Source: DAOTZU01 sp034433995
Lineage (GTDB): Bacteria > Chloroflexota > Anaerolineae > UBA1429
NCBI GenBank assembly: GCA_034433995.1
Contig: DAOTZU010000123.1
Coordinates: forward strand, 1-12,226
Direction of reading: 5' to 3'
DNA length: 12,226 nt
Both the position numbers and the translations under genes were made by a program. This document shows, one piece after another, positions 1 to 6,220 of the stretch (position 1 is its first letter; each line of letters begins with the position of its first letter). The notes beneath the pieces were generated by a model. That model was not told the origin of the DNA. It saw nothing but the letters and a program-made list of their open reading frames with translations, and did no database searches.

Positions 1-39
1 GTGTTCTCCGAGCCTCCGTGGTTCCAATGAGAAGGATCG

Positions 40-70
40 GCTGATGGCTGTTCGCTGACTGCTGATGGCT
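40..70. repeat. 10-bp direct repeat upstream of the rhamnosidase gene
   Basis: The sequence GCTGATGGCT occurs at 40-49 and again at 61-70, exactly 21 bp apart start to start, or about two helical turns. The second copy ends 4 bases before the Shine-Dalgarno sequence of the rhamnosidase gene. Such spacing would suit a dimeric regulator, but it could equally be a small local duplication. I see no convincing -35/-10 pair in bases 1-86, so the promoter of this gene is probably upstream of the window. Confidence 0.4.
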
Positions 71-86
71 CCATAGGAGGTGTGTC

Positions 87-2720
87 ATGCCGTTTCAGGT
101 GTTCGACCTGCGCTGTGAGTATGCCGAGAATCCCCTGGGCATCGGCACGCCCGCACCGCGTCTCTCCTGGAAGTTGACCCATCCGGAGCGGAACCAGCGG
201 CAGACGGCCTACCAGGTCATCGCCGCCCACCGCCCGGAGGATCTCGACCTCGGCGCGCCCTTCCTCCTTTGGGATAGCGGCAAGGTGCCCTCCGCCGAGA
301 CGGTGGCGGTGCCTTATGGTGGCGCGCCCTTGCAGAGCCGTGAGCGGGTCTATTGGCGGGTGCGCGCCTGGGATGCTCAAGATCGCCCCAGCCCCTGGAG
401 CGCGCCGGCCTGGTTCGAGGCCGCCCTCTTGCAGCCGGAGGATTGGCAGGCCGTCTGGATCGGCTATCCCCAGGCCTGGCCGGGGCGGGCGCTCTACTTT
501 CGTTACCGCTTCCAGGTAGACAAGGCCGTTACCTCGGCGCGGCTGTACGCGGCGGGGTTGGGCTACCACGAGTTCTACCTGAACGGCGTGCGCCTGGGCG
601 ATGCCGTCATCGACCCAGCCTACACCGACGCCAGCCAGCGGGTATTGTATCGCACTTTTGATTTGGAGCCTTATCTCCAGCCCGGCGCCAACTGCCTGGC
701 GGCGGTGGTGGGCAGCGGCTGGCACGGTTGCCCCAAACTGTTGGCCCAGATCGAGCTGCGCTTCGCCGATGGCGCCTCCGCTTGCCACGCCAGCGGGCCG
801 GCGGGAGATTGGCTGGTGGGGCCGGGGCCCATCGTCTCCCAGAGCCTGTACCACGGCGAGGTGTACGACGCCCGCGAGGAGCTGCCCGGCTGGAACCTGC
901 CCACGGCGCAATCTGGGGGAGAGTGGACCCGGGCGGTGCACGTCCCTGCGCCGGGCGGCCGGCTGGAGCCCCAGATGGTGGAGCCGATCCGCGTGATGGG
1001 TGAGCTCGCCCCGCAAAAGATCACCGAGCCGCGGCCGGGGGTATATGTGGTGGATTTCGGTCAGAACTTTGCCGGCTGGGCGCAGCTACGGGTGCAAGGG
1101 GAGCGGGGCACACGGGTCACTTTGCGTTTTGCCGAGACGCTCTACGAGGATGGCACCATCAACCAAGAGAACCTGCGCCAGGCGGCCTGCAGCGATGTGT
1201 ACATCCTAAAAGGGGAGGGCGAGGAGGTCTGGGAGCCACGTTTCACCTACCACGGCTTTCGCTATGTCCAAGTCGAGGGGTTTCCGGGGGCGATGACGGC
1301 CCAGGCCCTCACCGGCAAGGTGGTGCGCTCGGCGGTGGAGGAGGCGGGACAGTTCACGTGCAGCCATGACCTGCTCAACCGCATCCATGCCATGGTCCGC
1401 TGGACGGAGGCCAGCAACCTCCACGGCGTCCCCACCGATTGCCCCCAGCGCAACGAGCGCATGGGCTGGCTGAACGACATGGCCGCTCGGGCCGAGGAAT
1501 CCTTCCTCAACTTTCGCCAGGCGCGCTTATTGGCCAAATGGATCGGCGATATCTATGATGCCCAAGACCCCCAAACCGGCGCCATCCCCGATACCGCGCC
1601 TTGGAGCTGGGGCTGGCGACCGGCGGACCCCGTCAGCGTGTGTTATCTGGAGGTGGCCTGGTTGCTTTATGCCCACTATGGCGATCGGCGCACCCTAGAG
1701 GCCTATTACCCGGGTTTTTGCCGCTGGCTGGATTGTCTGAGCGGCATGGCCCAGGGGCACATCATCTCCTTCAGCAAATGGGGCGATTGGGCGCCCCCCG
1801 CCGCCCAAACCCTTGCCGGCACCCCGCGCCACAAGGACGCCCCCGGCGACCTGGTTTCCACGGCCTTTTACTACCACACCTGCCGTTTGCTGGCCCGCAT
1901 TGCCGGCATCTTGGGCCGCGAGGCTGACCGCTGCCGTTATGAGGACCTGGCCACCCGCATCGCCGAGGCGTTCAACGCCCGCTATTGGGATGAAAGCGTC
2001 GGCGGCTATGGCACCAATAGCCAGTCATGCAACGCCCTCGCCCTCGGTCTGGGGCTGGTGCCGGAGGCCCGCCGGGGGCGGGTGGTGGCGAACCTGGCGC
2101 GGGATGTCCTCGAGCTGCACGAGGGCCACCTGACCACGGGGAACATCGGCACCAAATACCTCCTGGAGGCGCTGGCGGCAGGCGGCCGCCCTGAGGTGGC
2201 CCTGACCTTGGCCACCCAAGCCACCTACCCGAGTTGGGGCTTTATGCTGGCCAACGGCGCCACCACCTTGTGGGAGCGCTGGGAGCTTTACACCGGCGGC
2301 GGGATGAACTCGCACAACCATCCCATGCTGGGCTCCATCGGTTCCTGGCTCTACAAGGCGCTGGCGGGCATCCTCCTGACGCCCCAAACCGTGGCCTGGG
2401 ATCGTTTCGTGCTGCGGCCCTATTTCGCGCCCGAGTTGGACCACGTCGCCGCCGCCCACGAGACGGTGCGGGGCACCATCCGGTCCGCCTGGCGACGGGA
2501 GGGAGGGCGCGTCCTCTGGGAGGTGGGGATCCCGGTAGGCAGCCAGGCCGAGTTGGTCCTGCCCGCGGCGGGGCGCGTCTCCGAGGGCGGTCTGTGCCTT
2601 TGGGATGGGCAAAAGCCGGCGCAGAGGTCGCCGGGCATCACCTTGCTCCGGCACGATGCGCAGACGGTCACACTAGGAGTGGGGTCAGGCCGTTATGGGT
2701 TCGTCTGGGAAGGGCAATAA
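87..2720 (+). CDS. Alpha-L-rhamnosidase, glycoside hydrolase family 78
   Basis: This 877-residue enzyme should hydrolyse terminal alpha-L-rhamnose from rhamno-oligosaccharides or glycosides by the inverting GH78 mechanism. It starts with the family's N-terminal signature (DLRCEY..NPLGI, residues 8-20). Beta-sandwich modules follow (GLGYHEFYLNG near 157; DFGQNFAGW near 324). The (alpha/alpha)6 barrel carries DCPQRNERMGW at 451-461, where E457 matches the family's general acid, and WERWE at 729-733, where E730 is the likely general base. A C-terminal beta domain follows. Length is normal for single-unit GH78 enzymes. There is no signal peptide or membrane segment, so it is probably cytoplasmic and acts on imported oligosaccharides. 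The start is set by AGGAGG at 75-80, six bases before the ATG. No rhamnose transporter or catabolic gene lies in the window; it may end a sugar cluster lying to the left. Family assignment is firm; the substrate is not. Confidence 0.95.
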   Translation: MPFQVFDLRCEYAENPLGIGTPAPRLSWKLTHPERNQRQTAYQVIAAHRPEDLDLGAPFLLWDSGKVPSAETVAVPYGGAPLQSRERVYWRVRAWDAQDRPSPWSAPAWFEAALLQPEDWQAVWIGYPQAWPGRALYFRYRFQVDKAVTSARLYAAGLGYHEFYLNGVRLGDAVIDPAYTDASQRVLYRTFDLEPYLQPGANCLAAVVGSGWHGCPKLLAQIELRFADGASACHASGPAGDWLVGPGPIVSQSLYHGEVYDAREELPGWNLPTAQSGGEWTRAVHVPAPGGRLEPQMVEPIRVMGELAPQKITEPRPGVYVVDFGQNFAGWAQLRVQGERGTRVTLRFAETLYEDGTINQENLRQAACSDVYILKGEGEEVWEPRFTYHGFRYVQVEGFPGAMTAQALTGKVVRSAVEEAGQFTCSHDLLNRIHAMVRWTEASNLHGVPTDCPQRNERMGWLNDMAARAEESFLNFRQARLLAKWIGDIYDAQDPQTGAIPDTAPWSWGWRPADPVSVCYLEVAWLLYAHYGDRRTLEAYYPGFCRWLDCLSGMAQGHIISFSKWGDWAPPAAQTLAGTPRHKDAPGDLVSTAFYYHTCRLLARIAGILGREADRCRYEDLATRIAEAFNARYWDESVGGYGTNSQSCNALALGLGLVPEARRGRVVANLARDVLELHEGHLTTGNIGTKYLLEALAAGGRPEVALTLATQATYPSWGFMLANGATTLWERWELYTGGGMNSHNHPMLGSIGSWLYKALAGILLTPQTVAWDRFVLRPYFAPELDHVAAAHETVRGTIRSAWRREGGRVLWEVGIPVGSQAELVLPAAGRVSEGGLCLWDGQKPAQRSPGITLLRHDAQTVTLGVGSGRYGFVWEGQ

Positions 2721-2829
2721 GGGGTGCCCCTGAGATGGCATGGCCCGCGCTTGCGGTCCAGGCGCTCTTTCGAGGTGTGCAATTCCTTGGATCTGTCGAG
2801 CCTGACCCAAAATCTTGGCCGCGCCCTGT

Positions 2830-2851
2830 GGCTTGCCAGGATTGGCAAGCC
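2830..2851. promoter_or_regulatory. Perfect 9-bp inverted repeat covering the -35 box (candidate operator)
   Basis: GGCTTGCCA (2830-2838) and TGGCAAGCC (2843-2851) are perfect complements around a 4-base centre. The right arm contains most of the TTGGCA -35 hexamer of the promoter for the DUF4867-like gene. No T-run follows on either strand, so it is unlikely to be a terminator for the rhamnosidase gene. A 22-bp dyad on the -35 box is typical of a repressor operator. The regulator is unknown and not in this window. Confidence 0.6.
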
Positions 2852-2870
2852 GCGCTTGCTTGATTACAAT
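2842..2870 (+). promoter_or_regulatory. Sigma70-type promoter for the DUF4867-like gene
   Basis: TTGGCA (2842-2847) and TACAAT (2865-2870) are separated by exactly 17 bp. Each differs from the consensus hexamer by one base. Transcription would start near 2877, giving a leader of about 50 nt before the ATG at 2928. The gap 2721-2927 otherwise shows only weak GC-rich hairpins. Confidence 0.65.
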
Positions 2871-2927
2871 AGGGCTGTTCTTCCAAATTCACAGCTAGGG
2901 ATTGCCATTCCCCGGGAGGCGAGACCC

Positions 2928-3617
2928 ATGTCCGACACGTTGCAACAGTTGCAAAAGGCCAATCCACAGCTCAACATCCGTTCGGTGGCGGATCCGGCAT
3001 TTCAGCGCTATGGGCGCCTGCTGACGCGCTACGATCCCACCGAGGTCATCGCCCAGGCCAAGGCGATCCTGCCCAAAACGGAGGGGATCGTCTACCAGAC
3101 CTCCGTCCCCGCGCTGGAGGCGCCCACGGCCTTTACCCGCGCCATCACGGCGGAGGTGTATGGCGGGATGCCGGTGCAGGTGGGTTGGTGCTACGGCCAG
3201 AACCTGCAGATGGCCGGCCTGGAATACCACAAAGGGAACGAGGTGAACGTCTGCCTGACCGACGTGGTGCTCCTGGTGGGGCATGTGCAGGATATCGTCT
3301 GGGGCGAGGAGATCACCTACGACACCCGCCAGGTGGCCGCGTTCTATGCGCCGGCGGGCAGCGTGGTGGAGCTGCCCGCATGGAACCTGCACTTCGCCCC
3401 CATCCATGTCCGGCGGGGCGGCAGCTTTGCCACGTTGGTCTATTTGCCCAAAGGCACCAACGAGCCACTGCCTTATACCGTGGAAAAGGTGGGGGAGAAC
3501 AAGCTGCTCTTTGCCATCAACAAGTGGCTCCTGGTCCATCCGGATGCCCAGGCCCTGGTGGCCCAGGGCGCATATCCCGGTTTGGTGGGCGCGGATATTT
3601 TCGTCAAACCGGTGTGA
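2928..3617 (+). CDS. DUF4867-like protein, probable cupin fold, function unknown
   Basis: This 229-residue protein resembles, from memory, the DUF4867 family: an N-terminal LxxLQKxNPxLxIRSVxDxxFxxYGR stretch, a central EYHKGNEVNV motif, ELPAWNLHFAPIHV, and a terminal KW(L)LVHPDA segment. The conserved polar residues H101, E105, E149, H155 and H160 could bind a metal in a cupin-like barrel, but that is inference. No signal peptide or membrane segment is seen. The ATG at 2928 is chosen because GGGAGG (2914-2919) sits eight bases upstream and a good promoter ends at 2870. The reading frame is open back to 2724, but those 68 codons would overlap the promoter and look non-coding. The family often sits near carbohydrate genes, as here next to a rhamnosidase, so a role in sugar metabolism is plausible but unproven. 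Its stop is five bases from the -35 box of the aro promoter, with no terminator between. Confidence 0.8.
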   Translation: MSDTLQQLQKANPQLNIRSVADPAFQRYGRLLTRYDPTEVIAQAKAILPKTEGIVYQTSVPALEAPTAFTRAITAEVYGGMPVQVGWCYGQNLQMAGLEYHKGNEVNVCLTDVVLLVGHVQDIVWGEEITYDTRQVAAFYAPAGSVVELPAWNLHFAPIHVRRGGSFATLVYLPKGTNEPLPYTVEKVGENKLLFAINKWLLVHPDAQALVAQGAYPGLVGADIFVKPV

Positions 3618-3622
3618 GCGTT

Positions 3623-3651
3623 TTGACTTTTGCGGGCGATTGTGCTATGGT
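3623..3651 (+). promoter_or_regulatory. Promoter of the aromatic amino acid operon, extended -10
   Basis: TTGACT (3623-3628) and TATGGT (3646-3651) are spaced 17 bp apart, with TG at 3643-3644 one base before the -10 hexamer (extended -10). The predicted start is near 3658, so the untranslated leader before aroH is about 270 nt. The -35 box begins only five bases after the stop of the upstream gene. Confidence 0.75.
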
Positions 3652-3680
3652 AGGGGCACATCCGCCAGAGGGCCAAGAGG

Positions 3681-3839
3681 ATGATTGCGGGTCATACCGC
3701 TTCCACTTTGAACACATCCCTCGCCGGCCGTCATATCGGCCTGGTGCCTCTCTGCGCGTTTTCCGGCAGCGCCTTTGGCTACTACTTTTATTATCCTCGC
3801 GCCATACGGGGAGGGTGCGCGCTGCACGGGGAAGCCTAG
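3681..3839 (+). CDS. Tyr/Phe-rich leader peptide of the aro operon attenuator
   Basis: This is a 52-codon open frame beginning at ATG 3681, with AGAGGG at 3667-3672 eight bases upstream and AGAGG directly abutting. It ends at TAG 3837-3839. The peptide is unremarkable until codons 27-38, which read FSGSAFGYYFYY. Six of the seven residues at codons 32-38 are Phe or Tyr: TTT, GGC, TAC, TAC, TTT, TAT, TAT at 3774-3794. It has no Trp codon. It lies between a strong promoter and a strong terminator ahead of an operon for aromatic amino acid synthesis ending in the Tyr branch. This is the hallmark of a regulatory leader peptide whose translation measures charged tRNA-Tyr and tRNA-Phe. The peptide itself probably has no function. 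It is too short for most gene callers. Codon match with operon product and fit with the RNA folds make chance unlikely; expression is not shown. Confidence 0.82.
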   Translation: MIAGHTASTLNTSLAGRHIGLVPLCAFSGSAFGYYFYYPRAIRGGCALHGEA

Positions 3840-3887
3840 GCGAAGAAGACCTAAGGGAAGCAAGAATCAGCGGAGAGCGTGGAGCGC
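3766..3887 (+). promoter_or_regulatory. Attenuator: protector and antiterminator RNA segments
   Basis: Segment 1, GCAGCGC (3766-3772), is a perfect 7-bp complement of GCGCTGC (3819-3825). The loop of this hairpin holds all the clustered Tyr/Phe codons. Segment 2, GCGCTGCACG (3819-3828), can instead pair with segment 3, CGTGGAGCGC (3878-3887), in 9 of 10 positions with one internal G-G mismatch. Segment 3 shares bases 3878-3882 with the 5' arm of the terminator, so antiterminator and terminator exclude each other. A ribosome stalled at 3780-3794 would cover segment 1 and free segment 2, giving readthrough. A ribosome reaching the stop codon at 3837 would cover part of segment 2 and allow termination. 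With no translation, 1:2 forms and termination is also favoured. Apart from promoter, leader peptide, these segments and the terminator, the 312-base gap 3618-3929 shows nothing else. Confidence 0.75.
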
Positions 3888-3907
3888 AAGCCCCACGCTC
3901 TTTTTTT
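3873..3907 (+). terminator. Intrinsic terminator of the aro attenuator
   Basis: AGAGCGTGG (3874-3882) pairs perfectly with CCACGCTCT (3893-3901) around a 10-base loop, with a possible extra G-U pair at 3873/3902. Seven T residues (3901-3907) follow. It lies 22 bases upstream of the aroH start codon and downstream of the aro promoter. It therefore cannot serve to end the preceding gene alone and must be conditional for the operon to be expressed. Confidence 0.9.
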
Positions 3908-3929
3908 ATTATCTTGATGGGGAGGATGC

Positions 3930-4328
3930 ATGGCCACAAGAGGGGTTCGCGGAGCCACCACCGTAGGCCAGAACGATGCCCAGAGTATCCTCGCGGCGAC
4001 CCAGGCACTCTTGGAAGAGATGGTCGCCGCCAACGGCATCCGGCCGGAGGAGATCGCTGCCGCCTTGTTCACCATGACCGATGATCTGGATGCCGTCTTC
4101 CCCGCCCAGGCCGCCCGCCGGCTGGGTTGGCAATACGTGCCCCTGATGGACGCCCGGGAGGTGGCCGTGCCGGGCAGCTTGCCCCGCTGCATCCGTGTGC
4201 TGCTCCTATGGAACACCGAGCGGCCGCAGCACGAGATTGTGCATGTTTACCAAGGGGAGGCGCGAACATTGCGTCCCGATCTGGCCCAGAATTGTGTTAT
4301 GCCTAGGAAAAAGGAGGGCGGGTTATGA
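3930..4328 (+). CDS. aroH: Chorismate mutase, monofunctional AroH class
   Basis: Converts chorismate to prephenate, committing it to Tyr and Phe rather than Trp. The 132-residue protein matches the trimeric Bacillus subtilis AroH family along its length: RGVRGATTV at the start, DAVFPAQAAR, GWQYVP, CIRVLL and HVY. Residues matching the AroH active site are R7, E77, C87 next to R89, and Y107. It carries no fused DAHP synthase or prephenate dehydratase domain and no ACT domain. GGAGG at 3921-3925 precedes the ATG by only four bases, so the ribosome site lies close behind the attenuator's T-run. It is the first structural gene of the operon, and its stop overlaps the next start as ATGA at 4325-4328. 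Confidence 0.95.
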   Translation: MATRGVRGATTVGQNDAQSILAATQALLEEMVAANGIRPEEIAAALFTMTDDLDAVFPAQAARRLGWQYVPLMDAREVAVPGSLPRCIRVLLLWNTERPQHEIVHVYQGEARTLRPDLAQNCVMPRKKEGGL

Positions 4329-5338
4329 TCGTCGTCATGCGCAGCGGCGCAACGCCGCAACAGATCAAGGCCGTGGTGGATCGGGTGGTGGAGTTGGGCT
4401 TTCGGCCCCATCTTTCCACCGGCGAGGAGCGCACCATCATCGGCGTCATCGGCGATGAGCGCCCCGTCAACGAGGGGATCTTTCGCTTGTTGGATGGCGT
4501 GGAGAAGGTGGTGCGCATTCTCACGCCCTACAAGTTGGCCAGCCGCGATTTTCATCCTGAAGATACCATCGTGCCCATCAACGGCGTCTCCATCGGCGAT
4601 AAACGGGTGGTCATCGTGGCCGGCCCCTGCGCCGTGGAGAGCCGCGAACAATTATTGGAGACGGCGCGCGCCGTCAAGCAGGCGGGGGCGCACCTCCTGC
4701 GGGCCGGGGCCTTCAAACCGCGCACCTCGCCTTACAGCTTCCAGGGGTTGGGGCTCAAAGGGCTGGAGCTCCTGGCCGAGGCCAGGGCCGAGACGGGGCT
4801 GGCCATCGTCACCGAGGTGATGGCCCCGGAGCAGGTGACTTTGGTGGCCGAATATGCCGATGTCCTGCAGATCGGCACGCGCAACATGCAAAATTTCAAC
4901 CTGCTCCACGCCGTGGGGGAGATGGGCAAGCCGGTGTTGCTGAAACGAGGGATGATGTCCACCTTGGATGAGCTGCTCATGTCCGCCGAGTACATCCTCT
5001 CCCATGGCAACTATCGCGTCATGCTCTGCGAGCGGGGCATCCGCACCTTTGAGACCGCCACGCGCAATACCCTAGATCTCAGCGCTGTGCCCGTGCTCAA
5101 GCAGCAGACCCATCTGCCCGTGCTGGTGGATCCGAGCCACGCCACCGGCAATTGGGAATGGGTGACGCCCCTGGCTCTGGCGGCGGTGGCGGCGGGGGCC
5201 GATGGCCTGCTCATCGAGGTGCATCCGAACCCCGAAAAGGCCCTCTCCGATGGGCCGCAATCCTTGCGGCCGGAGCGTTTCGCCGAGCTGGTGACCAAGG
5301 CCCGGGCCGTGGCCGAGGCCGTGGGCCGCACCCTATAG
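4325..5338 (+). CDS. aroF: DAHP synthase, type I-beta, with N-terminal regulatory domain
   Basis: Condenses phosphoenolpyruvate and erythrose-4-phosphate to 3-deoxy-D-arabino-heptulosonate 7-phosphate, the first step of the shikimate pathway. The 337 residues align with the Thermotoga maritima type. A ferredoxin-like domain covers about residues 1-70. A (beta/alpha)8 barrel follows with AGPCAVES (99-106), GAFKPRTSPYSFQG (128-141), QIGTRNMQN (182-190), LLKRGM (205-210), DPSHATG (269-275) and IEVH (297-300). The metal ligands C102, H272, E298 and D309 fall at the same numbers as in T. maritima. In that enzyme the N-terminal domain closes over the barrel on binding Tyr or Phe, so feedback inhibition by Tyr is likely here. 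The symbol aroF is a convention for this class and may be given as aroG or aroA(G) elsewhere. AAGGAGGG (4311-4318) sets the start. Confidence 0.95.
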   Translation: MIVVMRSGATPQQIKAVVDRVVELGFRPHLSTGEERTIIGVIGDERPVNEGIFRLLDGVEKVVRILTPYKLASRDFHPEDTIVPINGVSIGDKRVVIVAGPCAVESREQLLETARAVKQAGAHLLRAGAFKPRTSPYSFQGLGLKGLELLAEARAETGLAIVTEVMAPEQVTLVAEYADVLQIGTRNMQNFNLLHAVGEMGKPVLLKRGMMSTLDELLMSAEYILSHGNYRVMLCERGIRTFETATRNTLDLSAVPVLKQQTHLPVLVDPSHATGNWEWVTPLALAAVAAGADGLLIEVHPNPEKALSDGPQSLRPERFAELVTKARAVAEAVGRTL

Positions 5339-5350
5339 GAGGGAAGCACC

Positions 5351-6220
5351 ATGGGGTTTACCCTCGCCCAGGCCCGCGTGGCCATCGTGGGTCTGGGCCT
5401 CATGGGAGGATCGTTGGCGGCGGCGTTGGCCACCGCCGGCGCCTGTCGCGAGGTGATCGGCATCGGCCGGCGCCGCAGCACATTGGAATTGGCCCTGGAT
5501 CTGCGCTTCATCCATCGCGGGACGACCAGTGTGGAGGAGGGTGTGCGCGAAGCCGACATCGTGGTCCTGGCCATGCCGGTGCGCGAGATCCTCGCCCAGC
5601 TCCCCCGCATCGGTCCTTGGCTCAAGCCGGGGTGTTTGCTCATGGATGTGGGCAGCACCAAGCGGGCCATCTGCGCCGCCATGGCCGGTCTGCCGGAAGG
5701 CGTGCAGCCGGTGGGCGGGCACCCCATGTGCGGCAAAGAGACCTCGGGGCTCACCGTGGCCGAGCCCACCCTGTACCGCGATCGGGTCTTTGTCCTTTCG
5801 CCCTTGGCGCGCACGGCGCCGGCGGCGGTGGATTTGGCCAAGGAGCTTGTGCTATCTTTGGGGGCAAAACCGGTGTTCTTGGATCCAGAGCGCCACGACC
5901 GGCTGGTGGCGGCCATCAGCCATCTGCCCTATCTTTTAGCGGTGACCCTGGTCAGGGCGGCGGAGAGCCTGGGCCAGGACGATCCCCTGATCTGGCGGCT
6001 GGCGGCCGGCGGCTTTCGCGATACCAGCCGCGTGGCGGCGGGGGATCTCACCATGATGTTGGATATTCTGACCACGAATCGGGAATCCATCTTGGAGGCC
6101 CTGCGCGAGGCTCAGGCCCAGTTGGCGCGCCTGGCCGGGGCTTTGGAGGAGCAAGATTTTGCGGCGTTGCAGGCGATGCTGGAGGCCGCCCGCCGCCGCA
6201 GGATGGAGGTGTATCCATGA
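5351..6220 (+). CDS. tyrA: Prephenate dehydrogenase
   Basis: Oxidatively decarboxylates prephenate to 4-hydroxyphenylpyruvate with NAD(P)+, the committed step to tyrosine. A Rossmann domain begins with VGLGLMGGSLA (G14-G20 loop). GHPMCGKETSG (123-133) carries H124, which corresponds to the catalytic His of the family. SHLPYLLA and GGFRDTSR (220-227) belong to the C-terminal helical dimerisation domain. At 289 residues there is no room for a C-terminal ACT domain, so this enzyme probably lacks the Tyr-binding ACT domain of the Bacillus type. Arogenate use cannot be excluded from sequence alone. The Shine-Dalgarno AGGAGGG at 5337-5343 overlaps the stop of the previous gene, with a 12-base gap, and the TGA overlaps the aroA start as ATGA. 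Confidence 0.93.
   Translation: MGFTLAQARVAIVGLGLMGGSLAAALATAGACREVIGIGRRRSTLELALDLRFIHRGTTSVEEGVREADIVVLAMPVREILAQLPRIGPWLKPGCLLMDVGSTKRAICAAMAGLPEGVQPVGGHPMCGKETSGLTVAEPTLYRDRVFVLSPLARTAPAAVDLAKELVLSLGAKPVFLDPERHDRLVAAISHLPYLLAVTLVRAAESLGQDDPLIWRLAAGGFRDTSRVAAGDLTMMLDILTTNRESILEALREAQAQLARLAGALEEQDFAALQAMLEAARRRRMEVYP

Noticed and set aside
2711..2733. Short GC hairpin around the rhamnosidase stop as a terminator
   Set aside because: The stem is about five pairs with a poor loop and no T-run follows.
2682..2808. 9-bp inverted repeat GGGTCAGGC / GCCTGACCC about 110 bases apart
   Set aside because: The arms are far apart, one lies inside the rhamnosidase coding sequence, and no T-run or promoter element relates to them. 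Chance is a sufficient explanation.
2724..2927. In-frame N-terminal extension of the DUF4867-like gene
   Set aside because: The extra 68 codons cover a good promoter and palindrome, have no clear ribosome site, and precede the conserved start MSDTLQQLQK.
3687..3700. Partial likeness to a T-box core (GGGT..TACCGC) in the aro leader
   Set aside because: It is near the 5' end, about 175 bases before the terminator, whereas the T-box sequence should sit in the antiterminator. Only about 30 nt lie between the predicted start and this point, leaving no room for Stem I and a specifier loop. The leader peptide model explains the region better.
3775..3966. Alternative small frame overlapping the attenuator and aroH start
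   Set aside because: It starts at TTG without a ribosome site and runs through the terminator; the frame beginning at 3681 carries the meaningful Tyr/Phe run.
5011..5916. Antisense open frame of about 300 codons opposite the DAHP synthase gene and tyrA
   Set aside because: No recognisable domain, composition typical of the reverse frame of high-GC genes, and the plus strand encodes two clear enzymes. The same applies to minus-strand frames at 8920-9813 and 10415-11209.
5152..6216. Long open frame running into aroA from upstream
   Set aside because: It lies inside the DAHP synthase gene and tyrA in another frame and is rich in Gly/Arg/Pro as expected of GC-rich shadow frames; EPSP synthase homology starts at the ATG at 6217.
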